The notes under the pieces: model-generated | The model's database searches: none | Told to the model about the DNA's origin: nothing | What the model saw: the letters and a program-made list of their open reading frames with translations, nothing else | Source of the DNA: Lenisia limosa | Taxonomy: Eukaryota; Breviatea | Assembly: GCA_001655205.1 (NCBI GenBank) | Contig: LPNZ01001237.1 | Span: 1 to 21,691 of the forward strand | Length of the DNA stretch: 21,691 nucleotides | Direction: 5' to 3' | Shown here: positions 12,201 through 18,000 of the stretch, piece after piece | How positions within the stretch are numbered: position 1 is the stretch's first letter | Layout: every line of letters begins with the position of its first letter | Made by a program: the position numbers and the translations under genes

Positions 12201-14105
12201 TTCCTTGGTAAGAAGGGACTTGGGCGTCTTTTAACACGTTATCTACATACTGACACTTCATTAATTACCCGTATTTTTATCATTTAAGATTGAAACCAAA
12301 ATATTGTTGTCATTTTAAGATTGACCACCCTATTTCATCATATTAATTGACACCATTTAAATACTTCTTATTCCAAATTATGACACTTCATTTTGCACAT
12401 TGCTGAAAACGCATCGTATCACTGGATAACTATTCTTGTTGGAATTTTGTTTTTGTTTGAGTGAAAGATCGCTGGGATCCCACTGATATTCGGACCAAGT
12501 CCGCTCGCGAGTTGGAAAAGTCTTGTTGACATTGCAGCACGCCTTGTCCCGAGGGATACGTTGAAGTCACCCCATGTTCTGAAACGCAAGACCGTGTCTG
12601 TGAACGTGGGTCTTGGGTGGATGTATACACGTCATTTATACCGCGAAATAGATTACAAATAATTCTTTGGCAATCATGATTTTTGATTAAACACTGCCAA
12701 GTATTCTGAAGTATATCATACTTTATATTGATTCAGGTCAAATTGATTATTATTTTGAAATATTTTAAGTATTCTATTTCTTAGAAAAATTGACCTTTCA
12801 GCTGTATAGTGCAGATTAATTTCAATAAATATATAGCTATATATAAGTATTGATAATACATACATTTTACATGACAGTTATTATATAGCTAGTACTATAC
12901 TTGATTTGATAAGTATAATGTACATTTAAATGTTTTAATTTACATAATATTTTAAAAGTAACATAACAGGGTTTTTTACAAGAATAGTATAATAATCTCT
13001 ACAGCTGTCCAATGTGATGTTCCATACTGTTTGCAATGTGTAGAGGGCTATCATGACAGGTGGGTTCATTATTTTAGCATCACCTTTTGACTTGTCATTA
13101 TAATAGTAGGATATGATGTATATTAACGGTATTTGACATGTTTGGTGGACTGTCATATACTAAGTGATGAATTACGTAAGGCTATTAAATGGTAATTACG
13201 TAAGACTATTAAATTAAATGACCATATTCATGATTCAATTAGGGCTTCACTTTGACCCGTAAAATGACTGAATATAAAATATCGATATATTTCTCTATTT
13301 ACAGACATTTCCGCAACTTAGCAAATCCCTAGATTCCATTTATTGCAATTTATTGGAACAGGTGTGAGGTATGTGAAGACAACTTCTATTTGGACGTGGA
13401 CTTGACGTGCCAAGAGAGAGGATGCAAAATGCTCGTGGGTTTGGGGAATTTGTTCAAAAAACTACAAAAAAACAAAATAATAGCTTGATGTTTCCATACA
13501 ATAATGGACATAGCTCTAATCATTGGACATATTATTGTGGGAACCACATCGCTCTCGGGAATATTGACATATTTATTCCATGGTTTGTATTTCTGTTATT
13601 CTCTTTGCAACTAGGGATAGGGATTCACTTTTCTCTTCGTAAAAAGATTGTTTTTATCGAAAAATCTTCAAAGACTATCGATATTATTGTTCTTCAAATC
13701 GAATGAAACCCTACATACAGCTCCCTCTATTTCTTCTCGGCCTCTCTTTCATGACTGCCCTTGAATGTTCAATCCTCACCACTATCACCGTATTTCAATT
13801 GTTCTTTTAAATATGGGATTTCCAAATGCCGTAGTGTTCCCTATTTCAGAATACCAATTTTTACTCACCCTTCACCATTTCAAATTGTCAATTATTACCC
13901 ACTGTTCTCAAAACTCGTGTGTTGTCAGCCAACAGAGTTGATTTTGGGCTTTGTTTGTTTCATCATTTTTACCCCCACCTAGTGTGTGAATGGCCGCAAG
14001 GCCTGCCTTGGAAAATGCAGTGAGGGAACCACATGCAGAGGACTATACCTCAACAACGTCCTCAAATCATGCCAGTGCTGTGAATGTGACGACTTACTTG
14101 GATAA
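167..14105 (+). CDS. TNF-receptor-like cysteine-rich tandem-repeat protein, 35 exons, 5' end outside window
   Basis: Spliced model of 35 exons giving about 858 codons and the stop TAA at 14103-14105; all junction phases agree from exon to exon (one exon is partly in a gap). Order: N-terminal CxxC-rich modules (exons 1-6), 13 tandem 48-49 residue units with eight cysteines each (exons 7-32), and a C-terminal CxxC-rich block (exons 33-35). The B half of each unit, C-x2-C-x9-C-x7-C with a P-C-x-P-F-x-D-R-x-C style end, matches the TNF-receptor B2 module in spacing; the family assignment is from pattern, not a search. No hydrophobic membrane segment is seen before the stop, so the product is inferred to be secreted; the signal peptide would lie upstream. 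N-x-S glycosylation sites (NGS) occur in units 2, 5 and 7. Function is unknown: ligand binding, adhesion or matrix roles all fit. An alternative label is a generic furin-like or GCC2/GCC3-type repeat protein. Confidence 0.85.
338..427 (+). repeat. 31-bp tandem repeat across a splice acceptor
   Basis: Near-identical units start at 353, 384 and 415 with GTAGATGAAA and share ACAAGCCTTA; a partial unit precedes them. Each unit carries the TAG|ATGAAA acceptor used by exon 2, so three copies of the acceptor lie in tandem. Only the last leads into an open frame; use of the second would hit TAA. Confidence 0.85.
419..1018 (+). CDS. Exons 2 and 3: N-terminal Cys-rich module
   Basis: Exon 2 is 419-490 (donor GTAAGG) and exon 3 is 947-1018 (acceptor TTCAG, donor GTGAGC); both are 72 nt and phase 1 to phase 1. 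Exon 2 reads EIRCKPCVRSGQCQANYGCF, followed by Asp-Asp-Pro. Exon 3 carries DDCVPYEGGANCPKIC and ends one base into a Cys codon completed by exon 4. Ending exon 3 at 1018 rather than at the later GTAAAA (1036) is what keeps the phase. The intron between holds a tandem repeat at the exon 2 acceptor. Confidence 0.7.
1268..1351 (+). CDS. Exon 4: furin-like CxxC module
   Basis: Acceptor TTTCCAG, donor GTGAGT, 84 nt, phase 1 to 1. Reads PVNCLQCSGSECFICEPEYY and ends LSFGACI. The spacing C-x2-C-x4-C-x2-C-x3-YY-x5-C resembles furin-like or growth-factor-receptor Cys repeats and is echoed by exons 6 and 33-34, so the 13-unit array is bracketed by related modules. Confidence 0.75.
1446..1500 (+). repeat. 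AAGTCGATGCGCCGTAGTG family, partial copy
   Basis: TATGGGATTTCCAAATAATG, then TTGGGAATCACAAGTCGATG and CGCCGTAGTGGGAT. The core matches copies at 8739 and 14537; a further fragment is near 13812-13840. Confidence 0.6.
1521..1593. mobile_element. Degraded MITE fragment in intron 4
   Basis: TGAGGCTTCATATTGTTCCG then AAAAAGACTAATTCTCGATT resembles the left half of the family; the right terminal repeat is not present. It ends about 20 bases before the exon 5 acceptor. Confidence 0.4.
1613..1684 (+). CDS. Exon 5: lone TNFR B2-like module
   Basis: Acceptor CACTTAG, donor GTAAGG, 72 nt, phase 1 to 1. Reads CTKCAPDEVVLRECQPDADT then IC. This is the B-type pattern (C-x2-C-x9-C-x8-C), close to the classic TNF-receptor B2 spacing. 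It stands without an A partner and without the split Cys codon of the later units, so it may be an older or independently placed copy. Confidence 0.8.
1711..1778. repeat. Short inverted-repeat element, GACCG family
   Basis: Left arm AGTGACCGTGATAAGTCGAC and right arm TCGGTCAAGAGTTATCCCGC are imperfect inverted repeats around a 12-base loop. Half copies occur at 4202-4240 and 8552-8587. Confidence 0.6.
2030..2128 (+). CDS. Exon 6: furin-like CxxC module
   Basis: Donor GTGAGT, acceptor AAAAG in AT-rich sequence, 99 nt, phase 1 to 1. Reads PQCGDNCLLCTPNGCQQCAD, then DYYIHPRLNEC. It is similar in layout to exon 4 and directly precedes the repeat array. The acceptor is the weakest point; the frame and Cys spacing are strong. 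Confidence 0.75.
2589..3197 (+). CDS. Repeat unit 1 (exons 7 and 8)
   Basis: A exon 2589-2667 (79 nt), B exon 3130-3197 (68 nt). A reads CNLCLFGQWATSHQCDSNG and ends at TG of a Cys codon finished by the first base of B. B reads TDCRSGQYVLSECGPFSDTE then C. This is the most diverged A module: it lacks Pro after the second Cys and has a four-residue C-x3-G step. Confidence 0.85.
3499..3933 (+). CDS. Repeat unit 2 (exons 9 and 10)
   Basis: A exon 3499-3574 (76 nt, donor GTGGGA), B exon 3866-3933 (68 nt, acceptor CTGCAG, donor GTATGT). A has CTTCPENHWTQSGQCPNGSY with an NGS site; B has TFCDIGFYEIRPCTLFRDRQ. The Cys codon is split by the internal intron. Confidence 0.88.
4202..4240. repeat. GACCG-family half copy
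   Basis: GAGTGACCGCGATAAGTCCT matches the left arm of the element at 1711 with few changes. It lies inside intron 10. Confidence 0.55.
4308..4740 (+). CDS. Repeat unit 3 (exons 11 and 12)
   Basis: A exon 4308-4386 (79 nt, donor GTTGGT, weak), B exon 4673-4740 (68 nt, donor GTGAGC). A has CEVCPAGQYTNSQTCSSSGS; B has TICRDGQVEVSPCEPFSDRV. B lacks the usual aromatic residue pair after the Gly. Confidence 0.87.
4991..5033 (+). repeat. Dispersed repeat with ACCAAGTCCGC core
   Basis: TATCCCACTGATATTAGGAC then CAAGTCCGC matches 12470-12511 on the same strand and 9681-9720 on the other strand. Confidence 0.7.
5079..5708 (+). CDS. Repeat unit 4 (exons 13 and 14)
   Basis: A exon 5079-5157 (79 nt, donor GTAGGG), B exon 5641-5708 (68 nt, donor GTATGT). 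A has CTLCDPGFYSESTSCDSSGE; B has SECPPGYSEVVPCLPFSDRQ. The B acceptor is the exact end of a dispersed repeat that also abuts acceptors elsewhere in the window. Confidence 0.88.
5571..5640 (+). repeat. Acceptor-associated repeat ending at exon 14
   Basis: AGTAGCCAACAGAGTTGATT, CTGGGCTTTTTCTTTTCATA and TTTACCCTCCTCTCCAG. Its last two bases are the AG of the acceptor. Confidence 0.75.
5896..6256 (+). CDS. Repeat unit 5 (exons 15 and 16)
   Basis: A exon 5896-5971 (76 nt, donor GTGAGA), B exon 6189-6256 (68 nt, acceptor CTGCAG, donor GTAGGT). A has CNECPNGFYSESGTCVNGSY (NGS site); B has KDCLAGTYETSPCLPFDDRK. A MITE starts 19 bases after the B exon. Confidence 0.9.
6276..6375. mobile_element. TA-flanked MITE, copy in intron after unit 5
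   Basis: About 100 bp between TA dinucleotides. Terminal inverted repeats are GGGCTTCACTTCGGTTCGAA at the left and its complement at the right, nearly perfect over 20 bases. The interior has GACTGAATGTCTCGATAAAT. There is no coding capacity. TA duplications and size fit a Tc1/mariner-type non-autonomous element. Confidence 0.9.
6381..6480 (+). repeat. Dispersed repeat, ATGATTGGTTGAATTA family
   Basis: Contains GGCTAATGATTGGTTGAATT, a diverged middle, then GAACAGCTTCGCCTAGATA. It matches 19196-19280 at both ends. Confidence 0.55.
6588..6972 (+). CDS. Repeat unit 6 (exons 17 and 18)
   Basis: A exon 6588-6663 (76 nt, acceptor CTACAG, donor GTCAGT), B exon 6905-6972 (68 nt, acceptor CTACAG, donor GTATGA). 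A has CQLCPDEYYSLSPFCPSGEY; B has DVCPVGTYAARPCLPFQNRV. The conserved Asp before Arg is Asn here. Confidence 0.9.
7304..7898 (+). CDS. Repeat unit 7 (exons 19 and 20)
   Basis: A exon 7304-7379 (76 nt, donor GTAGGT), B exon 7831-7898 (68 nt, acceptor CCACAG, donor GTAAGC). A has CQQCPPDYYASSQDCINGSY (NGS site); B has TPCPEGYYETVPCTPFADRV, the closest copy to the array consensus. Confidence 0.9.
8027..8115. other. C run and assembly gap hiding part of exon 21
   Basis: Thirteen C followed by 76 N. The gap removes the acceptor and first half of the unit 8 A exon. Confidence 0.95.
8074..8525 (+). CDS. Repeat unit 8 (exons 21 and 22), A exon partly in assembly gap
   Basis: The A exon ends at 8149 (donor GTGAGT) with CPSGAYDCEP and the split Cys codon. 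Its first half is hidden by N at 8040-8115; the start 8074 assumes the usual 76 nt and a correct gap size. B exon 8458-8525 (68 nt, acceptor TTCCAG, weak donor GTTGGA) reads TPCPERYYETRPCGPYTNRI then C, with PF changed to PY and Asp to Asn. Confidence 0.75.
8552..8587. repeat. GACCG-family half copy
   Basis: ACAGTGACCGGGATAAGTCT then TGACCGATTT matches the arm of the element at 1711. It begins 26 bases after a donor site, the same offset as at 1711. Confidence 0.6.
8739..8864 (+). repeat. AAGTCGATGCGCCGTAGTG family, long copy
   Basis: Contains ATATAAAATATGGGAATACC, CGTTTTCACAAGAATCCTAA and GTCGATGCTCCGTAGTG. It aligns over about 80 bases with 14560-14640. Confidence 0.75.
9114..9520 (+). CDS. 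Repeat unit 9 (exons 23 and 24)
   Basis: A exon 9114-9189 (76 nt, acceptor CAACAG, donor GTAAGT), B exon 9453-9520 (68 nt, acceptor TTTCAG, weak donor GTTTGC). A has CQVCPDDYYSPSNNCASGSY; B has TPCPEGYYETEPCTEFKDRV. Confidence 0.9.
9681..9746 (-). repeat. Dispersed repeat with ACCAAGTCCGC core, inverted copy
   Basis: CTCGCGAGCGGACTTGGTCC, TATCAGTGGGATCCCAGC and CACTCAAACAAAAAC are the reverse complement of 12448-12511 over about 65 bases. Confidence 0.85.
9910..10308 (+). CDS. Repeat unit 10 (exons 25 and 26)
   Basis: A exon 9910-9985 (76 nt, acceptor CTCACAG, donor GTAATT), B exon 10241-10308 (68 nt, acceptor CTTTAG, donor GTGGGT). A has CEPCPEGYYSESALCVPGTY; B has TDCHEGYYEVTTCTPFQDRV. 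Confidence 0.9.
10591..11332 (+). CDS. Repeat unit 11 (exon 27 and first part of exon 28)
   Basis: A exon 10591-10666 (76 nt, acceptor ATGCAG, donor GTTAGC) has CQPCPDEYYSPSRDCDAGTY. The B part begins at 11254 (acceptor TTTAG) and reads TKCEHDEVEIEECSPFDDRV then C. Unlike all other B exons it does not end after the last Cys: the coding frame runs straight on into the next A module, so the B-to-A intron is absent here. The boundary given within exon 28 is approximate. Confidence 0.88.
10985..11085. mobile_element. TA-flanked MITE, copy in intron after exon 27
   Basis: Same family: left end GGGCTTCACTTCG, interior CTCGATAAATCC and ATCGATATTTCACC, right end CCGAACCGAAGTGAAGCC. Slightly diverged at both ends. 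Confidence 0.88.
11254..11819 (+). CDS. Repeat unit 12 (end of exon 28, exons 29 and 30)
   Basis: Exon 28 is 11254-11342 (89 nt) and ends with ECTPCPP and the first base of a Gly codon (donor GTGTGT). Exon 29 is 11569-11623 (55 nt, acceptor TTTTAG, donor GTAGGA) and continues TYSRDGVCTDGQYNCEQ. So the A module is split inside CPPG instead of starting at its own exon. B exon 30 is 11752-11819 (68 nt, donor GTTAGG) and reads SHCADDQYLYRPCTPLKDTI then C, with PF changed to PL. Confidence 0.87.
11380..11437. mobile_element. Degraded MITE fragment in intron 28
   Basis: TAGGGAGACTTCGGTCTGAA followed by AAAAGAC resembles the left end of the family, but no right end can be placed. Confidence 0.3.
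11864..11963. mobile_element. TA-flanked MITE, copy in intron after exon 30
   Basis: Left end GGGCTTCACTTCGGTTCGAA, right end TTCGAACCGAAGTGAAGC. It starts 44 bases after the exon 30 donor. Confidence 0.88.
12129..12605 (+). CDS. Repeat unit 13 (exons 31 and 32)
   Basis: A exon 12129-12207 (79 nt, acceptor TCACAG, donor GTAAGA) has CFKCPEDYYRTDLTCDNEGQ; B exon 12538-12605 (68 nt, acceptor TTGCAG, donor GTGGGT) has TPCPEGYVEVTPCSETQDRV. This is the last unit. A dispersed repeat copy ends about 26 bases before the B acceptor. Confidence 0.9.
12448..12511 (+). repeat. Dispersed repeat with ACCAAGTCCGC core
   Basis: Runs from TTTTTGTTTGAGTGAAAGAT through GGGATCCCACTGATATTCGG to CCAAGTCCGCTCGCGAG. 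Long match to the inverted copy at 9681. It ends about 26 bases before the exon 32 acceptor. Confidence 0.85.
13005..13434 (+). CDS. Exons 33 and 34: C-terminal furin-like module
   Basis: Exon 33 is 13005-13059 (55 nt, acceptor CTACAG, donor GTGGGT) and reads VQCDVPYCLQCVEGYHD. Exon 34 is 13362-13434 (73 nt, acceptor AACAG, donor GTGGGT) and reads CEVCEDNFYLDVDLTCQERG then CKML. Phases: 1 to 2, then 2 to 0. The C-x2-C-x5-YL-x5-C layout mirrors exons 4 and 6 on the other side of the array. Confidence 0.82.
13240..13331. mobile_element. Diverged MITE copy in intron 33
   Basis: Left end TAGGGCTTCACTTTGACCCG, interior GACTGAATATAAAATATCG, right end reduced to AAATCCCTA. It ends 30 bases before the exon 34 acceptor. 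Confidence 0.6.
13618..13713. mobile_element. Diverged MITE copy in intron 34
   Basis: Left end TAGGGATTCACTTTTC, interior ATCGAAAAATCTTCAAAGAC and CTATCGATATT, right end CGAATGAAACCCTA. Confidence 0.6.
13924..13982 (+). repeat. Acceptor-associated repeat ending at exon 35
   Basis: GTCAGCCAACAGAGTTGATT, TTGGGCTTTGTTTGTTTCAT and TTTTACCCCCACCTAG. It ends exactly at the acceptor of the terminal exon. Confidence 0.75.
13983..14105 (+). CDS. Exon 35: terminal Cys-rich exon with stop
   Basis: Acceptor CACCTAG; 123 nt, phase 0, ending TAA at 14103-14105. Reads CVNGRKACLGKCSEGTTCRG, then a stretch ending SCQCCECDDLLG. Phase 0 agrees with exon 34. The nine cysteines do not follow the A/B pattern, and no membrane or GPI-like tail is present, which supports secretion. 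The acceptor lies at the end of the same dispersed repeat seen at exon 14. Confidence 0.85.
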   Translation, partial: CVNGRKACLGKCSEGTTCRGLYLNNVLKSCQCCECDDLLG

Positions 14106-14176
14106 CCTTGATTGAGTGGAGGTGGTTAGCTTTATTGTTCTTTGTTTATTGTGATATTCTGGACAAAATTTGACTG

Positions 14177-14182
14177 AATAAA
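14177..14182 (+). promoter_or_regulatory. Polyadenylation signal AATAAA
   Basis: Canonical AATAAA 72 bases after the TAA of the Cys-rich gene, in the expected sense orientation. It marks the probable 3' end of that transcript. Confidence 0.75.
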
Positions 14183-14460
14183 CTGCTACTTATCCCAAAA
14201 TTATCTTTGGAGGGACTCGAGATGACAGAGTGGATATGTAGATAGCAACAACCAATAATTCACCAATTTTAACTGCATTGATGGATTATTACACATCATC
14301 TTTAGTAGTTAAGAAAGTGTCGAAGTGAAGAATTCTAAAAAAACAGTGATAAAGACGTGTACATCTGTCATTTCCAAGTTTATAATTACAAGGAGGAGTT
14401 CAGTGAAATGAAAACATATAATTTCCGTGACTAATTCCAATTCTGCTAACTTGAGTTTAG
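14183..14460. other. Intergenic sequence, nothing recognised
   Basis: AT-rich sequence after the polyadenylation signal of the Cys-rich gene. No exon, RNA gene or repeat from the families above was seen here. Confidence 0.5.
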
Positions 14461-14681
14461 GAATTTAGCTTTTATGTGGGAATATATTATCATATGATAT
14501 CTTTATACTATAAAAAAGAAAAGAGAAAAAACTTTGGCAATCCCATAAATTCAAATTTCCATAAAATTCTATGGGATCCCCATGTAAAATATGGGAATTA
14601 CAACGTTTTCACAAGTATCCCAAGTCGATGCGCAGTAGGGTTGATTGTGGAATTTAGCATGTGGGAATATATCATATGATA
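14461..14681. repeat. About 32-38 bp direct repeat flanking the 14537 element
   Basis: 14461-14498 (GAATTTAGC, GTGGGAATATATTATCATAT) and 14650-14681 (GAATTTAGC, GTGGGAATATATCATATGAT) are nearly the same. They bracket the repeat copy between them, like short terminal repeats or a long target duplication. Confidence 0.65.
14537..14640 (+). repeat. AAGTCGATGCGCCGTAGTG family, long copy
   Basis: Contains ATGTAAAATATGGGAATTAC, CGTTTTCACAAGTATCCCAA and GTCGATGCGCAGTAGGG. It lies intergenic after the Cys-rich gene. Confidence 0.75.
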
Positions 14682-14883
14682 GCCAATATGTACATATCAT
14701 ATCGACCAAAACCCTTGCTGACACCCCCCAAACAATCCCAGTGTCAGTTACCCCAAACACCATGGCTCAGCCATCACCAAAAGTATGCCTTCTCTCTTGA
14801 TTGCTTTTGATGATTGTCTTGCGTCTTCAACCTTTATAATTGGTTCTACATTCCCATTTATGAATTGGTTGCGCTGTTGTTAC

Positions 14884-14974
14884 TAGGGCTTCCCTACGGT
14901 CCGAAAAAGACCGGTAAAATATCGATATTTATCGAGGATTTATCGAGAAATTCAGTCTTATTTGGGACGAGGCT
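14884..14974. mobile_element. Diverged MITE copy upstream of gene 2
   Basis: Left end TAGGGCTTCCCTACGGTCCG, then AAAAGACCGGTAAAATATCG as in the copy at 15090. The right end is degraded (GGGACGAGGCTT). Confidence 0.7.
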
Positions 14975-15005
14975 TTTTTGGAGTGAGGGATTTGGACACT
15001 ACTTT

Positions 15006-15088
15006 ATGACTATTAGAGTATCAAAAGAAACCAGTAGGTCAACAATTTCATCCAATATTACGGATTCCATTGATTCGATTGATCGCAA
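15006..15088 (+). CDS. Gene 2, exon 1 (tentative start)
   Basis: ATG at 15006-15008, then MTIRVSKETSRSTISSNITD and SIDSIDR, ending two bases into a Lys codon. The donor GTAGGG is formed where a MITE inserted. The frame is also open upstream through MITE sequence (to about 14814), so the true start could be an upstream exon; ATG 15006 is chosen because the upstream frame is repeat-derived. Confidence 0.5.
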
Positions 15089-18000
15089 GTAGGGCTTCAC
15101 TTTGGTTCAAAAAAGACCGGTAAAATATCGATAGTATGACGATTTATCGAAAAATTCAGTCTTATTCGAACCGAAGTGAAGCCCTAATCACACCTTTTGT
15201 GTTTGCAATTAGGTTGTTTGCTGTGTGAAAGAGTGATGGCTCGTACTTGTGCCTGATCTGGGGCAACAACAGATTGAAGAACCAATTAACTTGGGACATC
15301 ATCACAGTATTCTTTTTTTTATTATTTTACAAATCAGAGTTTCAAAGCCGAAACCACCCAAAACACGCCCGCCTTCAGCCAAGCCAAAATCGGTCCCTAC
15401 TTTGGATATCAAGGTAGGGTCCCTCTTTCATTAAAGCTGATATATTTGGACTCTTTTTATCACATGTTCAAGAATTGGGAGTATTATATCCATTTTTTAT
15501 GGTGGTCAAATACTACAATTATGTTTCTTATTTTTCTGTTATCATCTTTTCTTTTATTTTATTTGATTTTCATTTTCCTTTCATTTCTTTTCATCTTTTT
15601 CTCTAAGACACCTGGCATAATGCAAATGGAATAGAGAGGTCATCAAAATAAAAATATTATTGTTCTTTAAAACAATTTACAATACATAATGATATAAGTG
15701 TTTTAGATTTAGTCGCGAATAAAAATCTCAGGAAACAGTTAGAATCAAAAACCTGTGTAAAGTTAGTTGAACAGTTTATCGCGGTGAATAAAAATCTCAG
15801 TAGGCAGTCCAGGCATGAAAAATTCTGAAAATGGTTAAAAATGGCCTGGAATGTGTGAGTGACTAACCGAGGCTGTATGAGGCCAAAGAATCAAAACTCG
15901 GCAGTAAATTTCATTCAACAGTTTATTGTGGTGAAACTCAATTAACCATTTTCGAAGTCGATGGGTGACGTCATTTCTAACTGTGGGGGGGGGGGGGGGG
16001 GGNNNNNNNNNNNNNNNNNNNNNNNNNNNNNNNNNNNNNNNNNNNNNNNNNNNNNNNNNNNNNNNNNNNNNNNNNNNNNNNNNNNNNNNNNNNNNNNNNN
16101 NNNNNNNNNNNCTAAAGCCAACACATACCATCTCATCTCCTAACGCAATGAAGAACCTTCTTTTCTCTTCCTTTTTAAACCTTCCTTCCCCTCCAACCGC
16201 ACCAATGTACTGCACAACCAAATTGGTCTAGCCGAAAAGCAGAAACGCCGAGGCCCACACTGGAAAAAAGAAAAATATAAATACTTAAATTTTTACACCA
16301 TAACTCGCTAGAGCCCACTTTGAAGATTTTGCTAACTACGTCCACTCCCACAGACTAGATATTCTAGTCATCCAAGGATTACTCGGAGCAAATAGGAAAC
16401 ATGGCACCAAGTTCACAACAGGTGCCTATCGAAATATTCGGAGCATGTTATCGGCAACCTCATACTGCTGCCCATCTTCCTGCTCCACCAATGAGGTTAA
16501 AACACGATTAGAACTCATGAAATCATCCGGTAAATGTAAAAAAAAATTATTGATTATCAGCCCTGCCCCCATCCATATCGGCGGCAATTGGCGGTGATGA
16601 CATTGGCGGGGTGCCTGGCACTGAAAAGTCAGCTACCACACCAATATTATGCAGTATATTGAATTAGTACAATATAATTAGGGCTCTGTGCAAACGCAAT
16701 TAATTAATATTGGAAAATCGAAATTTTAAGTAGGACATATTGTAACACCTCTTTCATCGTTAGTAGAGGATTCAATGGAATTTTCATACCTGAAAGAGAG
16801 AGTGCTCAGCGGATCTTAGGGGATACAGGAGGAGTAACTTTGTGCAGACAACAGGGCTGACAGAGATTTCGATCTCATTTGAACTCCCTTTCTGTGAAGG
16901 GGGTCAAAACTCTCATAAATAACTTGAAGATACCACGTCACCCCAACAATAGTAGGGATAAGTTCTAAAAAAAAATAGATCATATGTCAAAAAGTAAACT
17001 GAAAAAGCAGACAAAATTTAAATAAATAAAGCCAAACCCATATAATATAAAGAAGCATACACAAAATTGTCTCTCAGAGAGAACAATGCGACTCGGGAGC
17101 TAATCCCCGTTGCTTGGCAGCTTTCCTCGCACTTCTGCAGATGCACCAAGATGCGTAGCTTGCAAGTGGCTATGCCTCTGCTCAGCAGTCTACAACAGTA
17201 AAATATACATACAATGCACACCATTCGTTTGTGGATGGCAAACACAGAGAGCCCAACAGCAATTGGGTGAAGATCCGCTAGCTTTTTCGCGACATGCGAT
17301 GGCGGCGTTGTTGATGCCTAAATATTAGTTTGGAGAAACAAAGTAACACAGACATGTTGGCGAAACGCCTCCTTAGTATCACCGAACTTGTCGTCTTCCT
17401 CGTTGAAGCGTTTTCTCGCCTCATCCGTCTATTATTATGTTACATCATCGCCTACTCTGCATCTGGCTGCATGGGACTCATCAACGAGCTGCTAAACGAA
17501 GAACGAAGATAACTCCTTGGGAAAAGTGTCAAACCTTTATCTCCCTTTCGGCAGATTGGTGGGCCATTGACTGCAATGGTAAATAAAAAGCAGGTGCTAT
17601 AGTTTCATTTGCTATATTGCTATTGTTAGAATGGATCATGACACTGACCGTTATAAAGGCTTGACTGACTTTTCAGAAGGAAATCTTATTCATTTATGTC
17701 AAGACTTACCACGGTCAATGTAGGCGATAGTATATCGATTATTATTTATTCGACTCTATCACTTTAGTTGTTATTATCGAATTTATTTTTGTTTACCTCC
17801 GCGGCAAACGCTTCTCTGACTCTCCGATACTCCTTGATAGTGTCACATAAGATGAAACAGAAAATTACACTTATAACACACTGCTTACATCGCTCACGTC
17901 TTCCGGGCTTTGTTCCTACCTTGTAAATAACACCATCAAAACTTGGAGATATGGCAAGGAATTAACTGAAAACCACTTGCCCATCTCCGTCTCTCTTTTA

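Noticed and set aside
13407-13706. Plus-strand open frame of 99 codons
   Set aside because: It starts in exon 34 in another frame and continues through intron and MITE sequence; composition is intron-like.
14762-14782. ATG in a good context reading MAQPSPK before GTATGC, as a first exon of gene 2
   Set aside because: Phase 0 at its end does not fit the next recognised exons, and no linking exon was found.
15446-15634. Open frame in the T-rich tract
   Set aside because: Low-complexity Phe/Leu run produced by base composition.
15835-16231. Open frames on both strands across the N gap
   Set aside because: They exist only because N is translated as X next to a G run.
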